This document shows, in pieces, positions 23,904-31,349 of a DNA stretch of 64,000 bases. The position numbers and the translations under genes are program-made. Source of the DNA: Streptomyces sp. GESEQ-35 (lineage in GTDB: Bacteria > Actinomycetota > Actinomycetes > Streptomycetales > Streptomycetaceae); contig NZ_JAFFSX010000017.1 of assembly GCF_017948485.1 (NCBI RefSeq), positions 62,001-126,000 on the forward strand, given 5' to 3'. The notes under the pieces were generated by a model. That model saw only the letters and a program-made list of their open reading frames with translations, was not told the origin of the DNA and made no database searches. Every line of letters starts with the position of its first letter. Positions within the stretch are counted from its first letter, which is position 1.

Positions 23904-25202
23904 ATGGGCGAGACCAGGGAACGGATCGCGGAGCTCGTCCGGGAATACCACCGGGAGAAGGAACCCGGCCCCTTCGTGCCCGGCGTCTCCCCCGTACAGG
24001 TGTCCGGCGCGGTGCTCAGCGAGGACGACCGGCTCGCCCTGGTGTCCGCCGCGCTGGACATGCGGATCGCCGCCGGGGTCAGCTCACGCCGCTTCGAGCG
24101 GGACTTCGCGCGGTTCATCGGGACCCGCAAGGCCCATCTGACCAACTCGGGTTCCTCGGCCAACCTCCTGGCGCTCAGTTCCCTGACCTCCCCGCAGCTG
24201 GAGGAGCGGCGGTTGAGGCCGGGCGACGAGGTGATCACGGTGGCCGCGGGCTTCCCCACCACGGTCAGCCCGATCCTGCACAACGGTCTGGTGCCCGTGT
24301 TCGTCGACGTCGAGCTCGGCACGTACAACACCACCCCCGAGCGGATCGCCGCTGCGATCGGCCCGAAAACCCGCGCGATCATGATCGCACACTCCCTGGG
24401 CAACCCTTTCCAGGCCGAGGAGGTCGCCCAACTCGCCGAGGACCACGAGCTGTTCTTCGTCGAGGACAACTGCGACGCCGTCGACTCCACCTACCGGGGC
24501 CGGCGCACCGGCTCCTTCGGGGACCTGTCGACGACCAGTTTCTATCCCGCGCACCACCTCGCCATGGGCGAGGGCGGCTGTGTGCTGACGAGCAATCTGG
24601 CGCTGGCGCGGATCGTCGAGTCGTTCCGCGACTGGGGCCGGGACTGCTGGTGCGAGCCGGGTGAGGACAACCGGTGCATGAAGCGCTTCGACCAGCAGAT
24701 GGGGAAGCTGCCGCACGGCTACGACCACAAGTACATCTTCTCCCACGTGGGGTACAACCTGAAGGCGACCGACCTCCAGGCCTCCCTGGGGCTCAGCCAG
24801 TTGCAGCGCATCGACGAGTTCAGCGCCGCGCGCCGCCGCAACTGGCGTCAGCTGCGCGAGGGCCTGGAGGGTCTGCCCGGTCTGCTGCTGCCGGAGGCGA
24901 CCGCGGACAGCGACCCGAGCTGGTTCGGGTTCCTGATCACCGTCGACCCGGCGGCCTCCTACTCGCGCGCCGCCCTGGTCGACTTCCTGGAGTCGCGCCG
25001 TATCAACACGCGCCGCTTCTTCGCCGGCAACCTGACCCGGCACCCGGCCTACGCGGAGAAGCCGCACCGCATCGCCGAGCCCCTGAAGAACAGTGACCTG
25101 ATCACCGACCAGACCTTCTGGATCGGCGTCTATCCCGGTCTGACCGAGGAGATGCTGGACTATGTGATCGCCTCCATCAGCGAGTTCACCACCGGGCACT
25201 GA
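23904..25202 (+). CDS. E1/SpnQ-type NDP-4-keto-6-deoxyhexose 3-dehydrase
   Basis: This 432-residue DegT-fold enzyme carries the two marks of the dehydrase branch. At the PLP position it reads SFYPAHHLAMGEGG, with histidine in place of the Schiff-base lysine of aminotransferases, and it has a cysteine set spaced C-X57-C-X-C-X7-C (ending in DCWCEPGEDNRC), as in E1 (RfbH), whose cysteines hold a [2Fe-2S] cluster. Such enzymes remove the C3 hydroxyl of CDP- or dTDP-4-keto-6-deoxyhexoses with PMP and an E3-type reductase; no reductase is seen in the window. AGGAGGGAA seven bases before the ATG supports the start. A role in a 3-deoxysugar of the macrolide is plausible, but HflX and other genes lie between. 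Confidence 0.88.
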   Translation: MGETRERIAELVREYHREKEPGPFVPGVSPVQVSGAVLSEDDRLALVSAALDMRIAAGVSSRRFERDFARFIGTRKAHLTNSGSSANLLALSSLTSPQLEERRLRPGDEVITVAAGFPTTVSPILHNGLVPVFVDVELGTYNTTPERIAAAIGPKTRAIMIAHSLGNPFQAEEVAQLAEDHELFFVEDNCDAVDSTYRGRRTGSFGDLSTTSFYPAHHLAMGEGGCVLTSNLALARIVESFRDWGRDCWCEPGEDNRCMKRFDQQMGKLPHGYDHKYIFSHVGYNLKATDLQASLGLSQLQRIDEFSAARRRNWRQLREGLEGLPGLLLPEATADSDPSWFGFLITVDPAASYSRAALVDFLESRRINTRRFFAGNLTRHPAYAEKPHRIAEPLKNSDLITDQTFWIGVYPGLTEEMLDYVIASISEFTTGH

Positions 25203-25217
25203 TCCCGCCGCCCGGGC

Positions 25218-25259
25218 ACGACTGCGCCCCCTGCCCGTCGCGGCAGGGGGCGCAGTCGT
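25218..25259. terminator. Strong bidirectional terminator
   Basis: An 18-bp perfect inverted repeat (25218-25235 against 25242-25259, arms rich in GCGCCCCCTGC) with a 6-nt loop fills the gap between the convergent dehydrase and hflX genes. Both stops lie within 20 bp of it. Confidence 0.85.
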
Positions 25260-25262
25260 CGA

Positions 25263-26666
25263 TCAGGCCGTGTAGTCGGCGAGTTCCGCGGCCAGCGGGG
25301 CGTCGACGTGGGCCTTGAGGCGGGTGCCGGTCTCCTCGTGGGACTCGGCGAGGACCTCGCCGTGGGCGTGGACGCGGGCGACCAGGTGTCCCTCGGCGTA
25401 CGGGATGAGGACCTCGACCTCCGTGTCCGGGCGCGGCAGTTCCCGCTCGACACGGGCCAGCAGCTCCTCGATGCCCGCACCGGTGCGGGCGGAGACGGCG
25501 ATCGCGCCCGGCTCGGCGTCCTGTAGCCGGGCGAGCGTCTCCGGCGGGGTCTTGTCCGCCTTGTTGACGACGACGACCTCGGGCACTCCGGCGCCGCCGA
25601 CGTCGCCGACGACCTCACGCACCGCCTCGATCTGGGACTCCGGGTCGGGATGCGAGCCGTCCACCACGTGCAGGATGAGGTCCGCCTCGGCGACCTCCTC
25701 CAGCGTGGAGCGGAACGCGTCGACCAGCTGGTGCGGCAGATGGCGGACGAACCCGACGGTGTCGGCGAGGGTGTGGACCCGGCCGCCGGTGGTCTGGGTG
25801 CGGCGCACCGTCGGGTCGAGGGTGGCGAACAGGGCGTTCTGCACATGGACGTCGGCGCCCGTGAGCCGGTTGAGCAGGGAGGACTTGCCGGCGTTGGTGT
25901 AGCCGACGAGGGCGACGGAGGGCACCTGGTTGCGGCGCCGTTCCTGCCGCTTGAGGTCGCGGCCGGTCTTCATGTCCTCGATCTCGCGGCGCATCTTGGC
26001 CATCTTGTCGCGCAGCCGGCGCCGGTCCGTCTCGATCTTCGTCTCGCCGGGGCCGCGGGTGGCCATACCGCCGCCTCCGCTGCCGCCGCCGCCCATCTGG
26101 CGGGAGAGCGAGGCGCCCCAGCCGCGCAGCCGCGGCAGCATGTACTGCATCTGCGCCAGGGCGACCTGTGCCTTGCCCTCCTTGGAGGCGGCCCGCTGGG
26201 CGAAGATGTCGAGGATGAGGGCGGTCCGGTCGACCACCTTGACCTTGACGACCTCCTCCAGGCGGACGAGCTGGCTGGGGCTGAGTTCGCCGTCGCAGAC
26301 CACGGTGTCGGCGCCGGCGGTGACGACGAGGTCACGCAGTTCCCGGGCCTTGCCCGAACCGATGTAGGTGGCCGGGTCGGGCTTGTCGCGGCGCTGGATG
26401 ACGCCGTCGAGGACCAGGGCGCCGGCGGTCTCGGCGAGGGCGGCGAGCTCGGCGAGCGAGCTCTCTGCCTCGGCGGCCGTGCCCGAGGTCCACACCCCGA
26501 CCAGCACGACGCGCTCCAGACGGACCTGGCGCTGCTCGACCTCGACGACGTCGCGCAGTTCGGTGGAGAGGGCGGCGACGTGTCGGAGCCCGGTGTCCTC
26601 GGTGGCGTCGATGGCATCGGCCGGGCCGATGGAGCTGCCGGTCCCGGGGTGCTCGGTGGCGGTCAT
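25263..26666 (-). CDS. hflX: HflX-type ribosome-associated GTPase
   Basis: HflX splits stalled 70S ribosomes; some paralogues give macrolide/lincosamide resistance. The 467-residue protein shows the HflX N-domain (YIGSGKARELRDLV, VKVVDRTALILDIFAQRA), the glycine-rich RQMGGGGSGGGGMATRGPGE linker, and the GTPase motifs G1 GYTNAGKSSLL, G3 DTVGFVRHLP and G4 NKAD. GAGAGGAA precedes the ATG. The N-terminus (about 40 residues before the conserved part) and the C-terminal domain differ a good deal from the usual streptomycete HflX as recalled, which suggests a second, diverged copy. Its place 40 bp from a DesR-like glucosidase makes a macrolide self-resistance role worth testing. If it is the only hflX, it would be simply a core gene. 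Confidence 0.93.
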   Translation of the reverse strand: MTATEHPGTGSSIGPADAIDATEDTGLRHVAALSTELRDVVEVEQRQVRLERVVLVGVWTSGTAAEAESSLAELAALAETAGALVLDGVIQRRDKPDPATYIGSGKARELRDLVVTAGADTVVCDGELSPSQLVRLEEVVKVKVVDRTALILDIFAQRAASKEGKAQVALAQMQYMLPRLRGWGASLSRQMGGGGSGGGGMATRGPGETKIETDRRRLRDKMAKMRREIEDMKTGRDLKRQERRRNQVPSVALVGYTNAGKSSLLNRLTGADVHVQNALFATLDPTVRRTQTTGGRVHTLADTVGFVRHLPHQLVDAFRSTLEEVAEADLILHVVDGSHPDPESQIEAVREVVGDVGGAGVPEVVVVNKADKTPPETLARLQDAEPGAIAVSARTGAGIEELLARVERELPRPDTEVEVLIPYAEGHLVARVHAHGEVLAESHEETGTRLKAHVDAPLAAELADYTA

Positions 26667-26706
26667 GCAGTTCCTCTCGCAGGGGTGGGGGGTAGGAGTC
26701 GCTCGG

Positions 26707-29532
26707 TCAAGGGGCGAGGGTGCCGGTGAGGCGGAGGTCCGAGGAGGACGCGCCGACGTGGACGGTGCGGGCGCCGGGGGCGTCCTGCCACGCGTGCTTC
26801 CCGGTGTCCCAGTACTGGAGTTGGCGGGCGTCGACCGGCACCGTGAGCCGTTTCTCCTGACCGGGGGCGAGGGTCACCTTGGTGTAGCCGGCGAGCTTCT
26901 TGACGGCCTGCGGGGCGGTGACGAGCGGGCTGGGGCCCAGATAGACCTGGACGACCTCCTTGCCGGTGCGGTCACCGGTGTTGCGCACGGTGACGGAGAC
27001 AGCGGCGCCGGTGGCGGTCCGCCGGAGGGCCAGGTCGCGGTAGGCGAAGGAGGTGTACGACAGTCCGTGTCCGAAGGGGAAGAGCGGGCTGACGCCCTCC
27101 TTCTCGTACCAGCGGTAGCCGACGTGGATGCCCTCGCTGTATTCCTGCTTCCCGTCGACGCCGGGGAAACGCTCGGGGTGGCCGGCCATCGGATGGACGG
27201 TCTCGGCGGCGGGGAAGGTCTGGGTGAGTTTTCCGCTCGGGTTGGTGTCTCCGTACAGCAGTGCCGCGGTGGCCCGGGCGCCCTCCTGGCCGGGGTACCA
27301 CATCTCCAGGACGGCGGCGGTGTCGGCGAGCCACGGCATCAGCACGCTGGAGCCGGTGTTGAGGACGACCACGGTGTTCGGGTTGGCCTCGGCGACCGCG
27401 GCGATGAGGGCGTCCTGGCCGTCGGGCAGGGACAGCGACGGGCGGTCGTAGCCCTCGGATCCCTCGTCCTGGGCGAAGACGACGGCGGTCTCGGCGGCGG
27501 CCGCGGCCGCGACGGCGCGCCGGATGTTCTGCTCGGCCTGTTCGGGGGTGACCCAGCTCAGGTCGACGGTGAGCGGGCGGTCCGGCCAGGCCCAGCCGCT
27601 CAGATTCACCTTGTGGGTGCCCTTGGTGAGCCTGAGGACGACGCTGGTGGTCTCGCTGAAGGAGTCGGCCGCGTAGACGGGGCTCTGGCCGTCGATCTGA
27701 AGGATCGCCAGGCCGCCGTCGACGCGTACGCCGATGCGGTAGTCGCCGTCGGCGGGGACGGTGAGCGTGCCGTCGTAGAACGGGCGGTCGCCGCCGGGCT
27801 CCAGCTGCCTGCCGTTCGTGAACGCGGGGCTGAGGTTCTCGGCTGGCAGCGGTGTGCCGAGCCGGTCGATGCCGGGTTCGTAGGTGAGGTGTGCGCCGGA
27901 GCCGGCCCGCTCGCGCAGGGCGTCGACGGGTGCCTGGGCGGTGTCGGGGACGACGTGGGCGCTGCCGAGGCCCGAGACCTTGGGCCGTAGGGCGCTGTCG
28001 CCTATGACGGCGACGTCGGTTCCGTGCTTGCCGGTGAGCGGGAGGGCGTTGCGGCCGTCGGTGGTGGAGTTGCGGAGCAGTACGGCGCCGTTCTCGGCGA
28101 CCTGGCGGGCGGTGGTGCGGCCGGCCTCGGCGTCGCGGGCGGGGCGCGGGGCGGCGTCGAGGAGGCCGAAGCTCTCCATCCGGCCGAGGATGCGGGCGAC
28201 GGCCCGGTCGAGGTCGGCCTCGGGCACGGTGCCGTTCTGTACCGCGGACTTCAGTGCGGCTCCGAAGTACTTGGTGTCCGGGACCGGGTCGGTCGGCTTG
28301 CCCATCTCCAGGCCGAGTTCCTGGTCGAGGCCCTGGGTGAGGTCGGCGGTCGCGTGGGTGGCGAGCCAGTCGGACATCACCCAGCCCTTGAAGCCCCACT
28401 GGTCACGCAGGATCTGCCGCAGCAGCACGTCGTTGCCGCACGAGTGGGTGCCGTTGACGCCGTTGTACGCGCACATGACGGCGGCGGCGCCGGTCTCGAC
28501 GGCGCTGCGGAACGCGGGCAGTTCGATCTCCTGGAGGGTCTGCTCGTCGATGGCGGCGTCGACGGTGAAGCGGTCGGTCTCCTGGTTGTTGCCGGCGAAG
28601 TGCTTCACGGTGGCCATCAGGCCCTGGCCCTGGATGCCCTTGATCTCGGCGGCGGCGGTGCGGGAGGTGACGAGCGGGTCCTCGCTGAAGGTCTCGAAGT
28701 TGCGGCCGCCGTGGGGCACGCGGATGTTGTTCGCCATCGGGGCGAGGACGACGTCCTGGCCCAGGGCGCGGCCCTCGTGGCCGAGGACCTTGCCGTAGGC
28801 CTGGGCGAGGGAGTCGTCGAAGGTGGCCGCGAGGGCGGTGGGGGTGGGCAGGGCGGTGGCGCGGGTGCCGTTGAGACGGACGCCGGCCGGGCCGTCGGAG
28901 GCCTGTAGCGACGGTATGCCCAGACGCGGCACACCGGGCAGGTAGCCGACACCACGAGCGAGCGGGCCGCCCTCGGCACCGGCGGTCCAGTGAACGAACG
29001 ACAGCTTCTCGTCGAGCGTCATCCGAGCGACCAGGTCCCGGACGCGCTGGATGCCCTCGACGGCGGGGGCCGCGCTGGTGGTCGTCACACTGAGCAGCCC
29101 GGCATGACACAGGAGAACGGCCAGAACAGCGAGCAGGCGTGAGGTACGGACCGGGCGCTGCCGTCCGTTGGGGCCCAGGGGTGCGGGACGGGCGAGCAGG
29201 CGCCGTCCGTCGGCGCGAAGTCGTGCAATGGGGCCGAGGGCGAGGAGGCGGCTCGTCCTGCCGTGCACGGACGGGCGGTCGGCAGACGCCGACGCGCCAT
29301 CCACGCGCAGTCCCTCGGCGCCAAGTGGTGCGGTACGGCCGAGGGCGAGAGCTAGCAGGCGGCTCGTGCTGCCGTGTGCGGACGGGCGGTCGGCAGGCGC
29401 CGGGGCGTCGCCCACGCGCCGTTCGTCGGGCCGGAGCCGTCCGGGGCGGCCGAGGGTGAAGAGGCGTCGTCCCTCGGGCCTGGGTCTGGTGCGGAGGCGG
29501 GGGGTCGGCCTCCCTGGCCTGCGGGACGGCAT
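26707..29532 (-). CDS. DesR-like secreted GH3 beta-glucosidase with PA14 insert
   Basis: This family 3 glycoside hydrolase closely follows DesR/OleR, which remove glucose from inactive glucosylated macrolides outside the cell. Typical strings are KLSFVHWT, VGYLPGVPRLGIP, TVKHFAGNNQE and the nucleophile aspartate in GWVMSDWLA. A PA14 domain sits in the middle (FYDGTLTVPADGDYRIGVRV), then a C-terminal fibronectin-like domain. The signal-peptide core (LLAVLAVLLCHAGLL, cut after TTTSA) lies about 130 residues in, behind a 37-residue unit repeated three times. AGGAG six bases before 29532 favours that start, giving 941 residues against about 770-830 in relatives. A general beta-glucosidase is the alternative role. 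Confidence 0.88.
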   Translation of the reverse strand: MPSRRPGRPTPRLRTRPRPEGRRLFTLGRPGRLRPDERRVGDAPAPADRPSAHGSTSRLLALALGRTAPLGAEGLRVDGASASADRPSVHGRTSRLLALGPIARLRADGRRLLARPAPLGPNGRQRPVRTSRLLAVLAVLLCHAGLLSVTTTSAAPAVEGIQRVRDLVARMTLDEKLSFVHWTAGAEGGPLARGVGYLPGVPRLGIPSLQASDGPAGVRLNGTRATALPTPTALAATFDDSLAQAYGKVLGHEGRALGQDVVLAPMANNIRVPHGGRNFETFSEDPLVTSRTAAAEIKGIQGQGLMATVKHFAGNNQETDRFTVDAAIDEQTLQEIELPAFRSAVETGAAAVMCAYNGVNGTHSCGNDVLLRQILRDQWGFKGWVMSDWLATHATADLTQGLDQELGLEMGKPTDPVPDTKYFGAALKSAVQNGTVPEADLDRAVARILGRMESFGLLDAAPRPARDAEAGRTTARQVAENGAVLLRNSTTDGRNALPLTGKHGTDVAVIGDSALRPKVSGLGSAHVVPDTAQAPVDALRERAGSGAHLTYEPGIDRLGTPLPAENLSPAFTNGRQLEPGGDRPFYDGTLTVPADGDYRIGVRVDGGLAILQIDGQSPVYAADSFSETTSVVLRLTKGTHKVNLSGWAWPDRPLTVDLSWVTPEQAEQNIRRAVAAAAAAETAVVFAQDEGSEGYDRPSLSLPDGQDALIAAVAEANPNTVVVLNTGSSVLMPWLADTAAVLEMWYPGQEGARATAALLYGDTNPSGKLTQTFPAAETVHPMAGHPERFPGVDGKQEYSEGIHVGYRWYEKEGVSPLFPFGHGLSYTSFAYRDLALRRTATGAAVSVTVRNTGDRTGKEVVQVYLGPSPLVTAPQAVKKLAGYTKVTLAPGQEKRLTVPVDARQLQYWDTGKHAWQDAPGARTVHVGASSSDLRLTGTLAP
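29130..29400 (-). repeat. 111-bp coding repeats at the GH3 N-terminus
   Basis: TSRLLAL-type segments start at about 29367, 29256 and 29145, exactly 111 bp (37 codons) apart. The first two units also share ADRPSxHGxTSRLLAL and a following LGxTAPLGAEGLRVDG-like stretch. The third copy is the signal peptide itself. The array seems to have been made by repeated duplication of the signal-peptide start, leaving a long basic N-tail. Confidence 0.6.
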
Positions 29533-29957
29533 GTGGGCTCCTGTGGTTCGGGGCATGGGTTCGGGCGCCTGGATGTGCGCCTCTCCACGCTTGCGGAGAT
29601 CGTCCCGGGGGGCGAGGTCGGCCGGTCACACACTTCCGGGTGTGGTGCGTTCCGGGGTGGATTCCGCCCGGGGCAAGGGATCTGATGGCACGTCAGTTGA
29701 TTTCCGGGGTGGTGCCCGGGGCTCGGGGCCGCCGGTGGACCGGCAGCCGGGCGCGGGGTGGTGGTGCGGTCACCACCCGGGGTGGGCGGCCGGCGGGCCG
29801 AGGGGTGCCGGCGGGGCGGCCGCGGGCCGGGGGCCGAGGTGTGTTTCCGGCCTACCTGGGCCCTGGGCCGTACGGCGGTGACGGTGGAGGGGTCCCAGCC
29901 GATCCGGCCCCGACACAGGCCCTGCCAGGTTGCGGGGCGCCGACCCCGAGGAGCGTC
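29533..29957. other. Divergent gap, no gene seen
   Basis: These 425 bp lie between the minus-strand glucosidase and the plus-strand transposase-like gene. Frames are open because of extreme GC content, but none has a recognisable domain. A short dyad, GGTGGTGCGGTCACCACC, is visible near 29758-29775. It presumably holds both promoters. Confidence 0.4.
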
Positions 29958-31349
29958 GTGAGGGCCACTCTCCCGGCCGAGGAGGCCGAACCCCTGCCGC
30001 ACGAGGGCGCCGCTCAGGCATCGCGGCAGCTGTCCGCGTCGGTGCTGGCACTGCTGCGCCGCCGCGACCAACGGCACAAGGGCGAGCTGTATGTGAACGG
30101 GCTGCTGAGCACCCCCGGCCGCAAGACGATGCGCAATCTCGCCGCGAGCACCGGCGAACGCTCGGCCGAGCAGAGCCTGCACCACTTCATCAGCTGCTCG
30201 ACCTGGGACTGGGCGCCGCTGCGCGCGGAGTTGACGACCCGGCTGGACAGGCTGCTCGCGCCCCGCGCCTGGGTGCTGCGGCCGCTGGTCATCCCGAAGA
30301 CGGGACGCCATTCGGTGGGCGTGGGACGCCGGTTCGTGCCGCAGCTGGGGCAGGTGGTCAACAGCCAGCAGGGGTACGGGCTGTGGCTGGCGTCCGGCGC
30401 GGCCTCGGTGCCGGTGAACTGGCGGCTGTCGCTCAGCGGCGACTGGCTGGAGGACTCCGAGCTGCGCCAACGGGCCGCGATACCCGACTCGCTGGACACC
30501 GGCGCACCCGAACAGCTCGTGCTGGACATGGTGCGCGAGACGGCCGGCTGGGGCGCGTCGGCGGCACCGGTGGTCGCGGACGCCCGCGAGGAAGCCGTGG
30601 TACCGCTGCTGGAGGCGCTGTCCGGGGCGGGGCTGCCGTTCCTGCTGCGCGTCGGCGACGACACGGGGCTGCTGGCGCCGGACCTGTCGGCGGGGCGCGG
30701 CCCCGTGGTGTCGGGTCCGGCCGGGCGGCTCGTGGAGCTCGCGCGGACGCAGCGGCGGCCCGTGGACTGGTTCGACCCTGCGGTTCCCGAGCTGCCGCGC
30801 ACCTCGCTGGTGGCGCTGCTGCCCGTACGGCTGCCGGGGACGGCCGCCCGGCTGTCGCTGGTGGGAGTGTGGTCGCCGGACCGGCGCGAGGTGGCGGAGC
30901 TGTGGCTGACGTCCCTGGCCGGTGCGAGCCGGGGCGTGCTGCTGGGGCTGGGCCGGATGCTCGGGCGGGTGGACACCGACTTCACCGGTACGACCCTTTC
31001 GGTGGGCGCGCTGGACTTCGAGGGCCGCTCCTACCGCGGCTGGCACCGGCACGTCACGCTCGTCTCGCTGGCGCACGCGCTGCGCCTGCTGGGCACCCAC
31101 CGCGGGCGGGACGCGCTCACCCCGGTCCCGGCCAAGCGGGTCCGGCGAAGTCCGGTGCGGTTCGGGCAGCGCCCCGAAGGGGCGCGGGCCGTGTCGATAT
31201 GCGGCTGCGCCGCGATGGGGGTCCCCCCGGGTTCGAGCGAAGCCGAGAACGTGGGAGAGCGACCGGCCACGACCGGTCCGCAGACCATCGACGGCCCCTC
31301 GCGGCCCCGCGGCGGAGCCGCATATCGACACGGCCCGCGCAGCGCTTAG
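29958..31349 (+). CDS. IS701-type transposase homologue, catalytically dead
   Basis: The 463-residue protein aligns in layout to IS701-family DDE transposases: RKTMRNLAA and SLHHFISCSTWDW near the start, then PKTGRHSVGVGRRFVPQLGQ, which matches the usual DDTGFPKxGxxSVGVARQY region, and VVADARE for the second aspartate. The first catalytic DD is replaced (VLRPLVIPK), so transposition is unlikely. No terminal inverted repeats were noticed. A GTG at 29958 with AGGAG five bases before is the best start. The last 60 residues are encoded by a dispersed GC-rich repeat. The stop overlaps the end of the convergent PucR-type gene by four bases. It may be a domesticated protein or a slowly decaying one. 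Confidence 0.65.
   Translation: MRATLPAEEAEPLPHEGAAQASRQLSASVLALLRRRDQRHKGELYVNGLLSTPGRKTMRNLAASTGERSAEQSLHHFISCSTWDWAPLRAELTTRLDRLLAPRAWVLRPLVIPKTGRHSVGVGRRFVPQLGQVVNSQQGYGLWLASGAASVPVNWRLSLSGDWLEDSELRQRAAIPDSLDTGAPEQLVLDMVRETAGWGASAAPVVADAREEAVVPLLEALSGAGLPFLLRVGDDTGLLAPDLSAGRGPVVSGPAGRLVELARTQRRPVDWFDPAVPELPRTSLVALLPVRLPGTAARLSLVGVWSPDRREVAELWLTSLAGASRGVLLGLGRMLGRVDTDFTGTTLSVGALDFEGRSYRGWHRHVTLVSLAHALRLLGTHRGRDALTPVPAKRVRRSPVRFGQRPEGARAVSICGCAAMGVPPGSSEAENVGERPATTGPQTIDGPSRPRGGAAYRHGPRSA
31169..31335 (+). repeat. Dispersed ~150-bp element, copy 1
   Basis: The segment begins with the hairpin GCGCCCCGAAGGGGCGC and continues through GCCGCGATGGGGGTCCCCCC, a GAGCGAAGCCGAGA-like stretch and GAGCGACCGGCCACGAC. 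The same order of blocks occurs inside a PKS gene at 43554-43697 in the opposite orientation, and part of it at 37135-37175. Here it forms the 3' end of the transposase-like gene. It is probably one of the small mobile intergenic repeats known from streptomycetes. Confidence 0.7.

Noticed and set aside
23904..25202. DegT-type sugar aminotransferase
   Set aside because: The PLP lysine is replaced by histidine and an iron-sulfur cysteine set is present, which marks the dehydrase branch.
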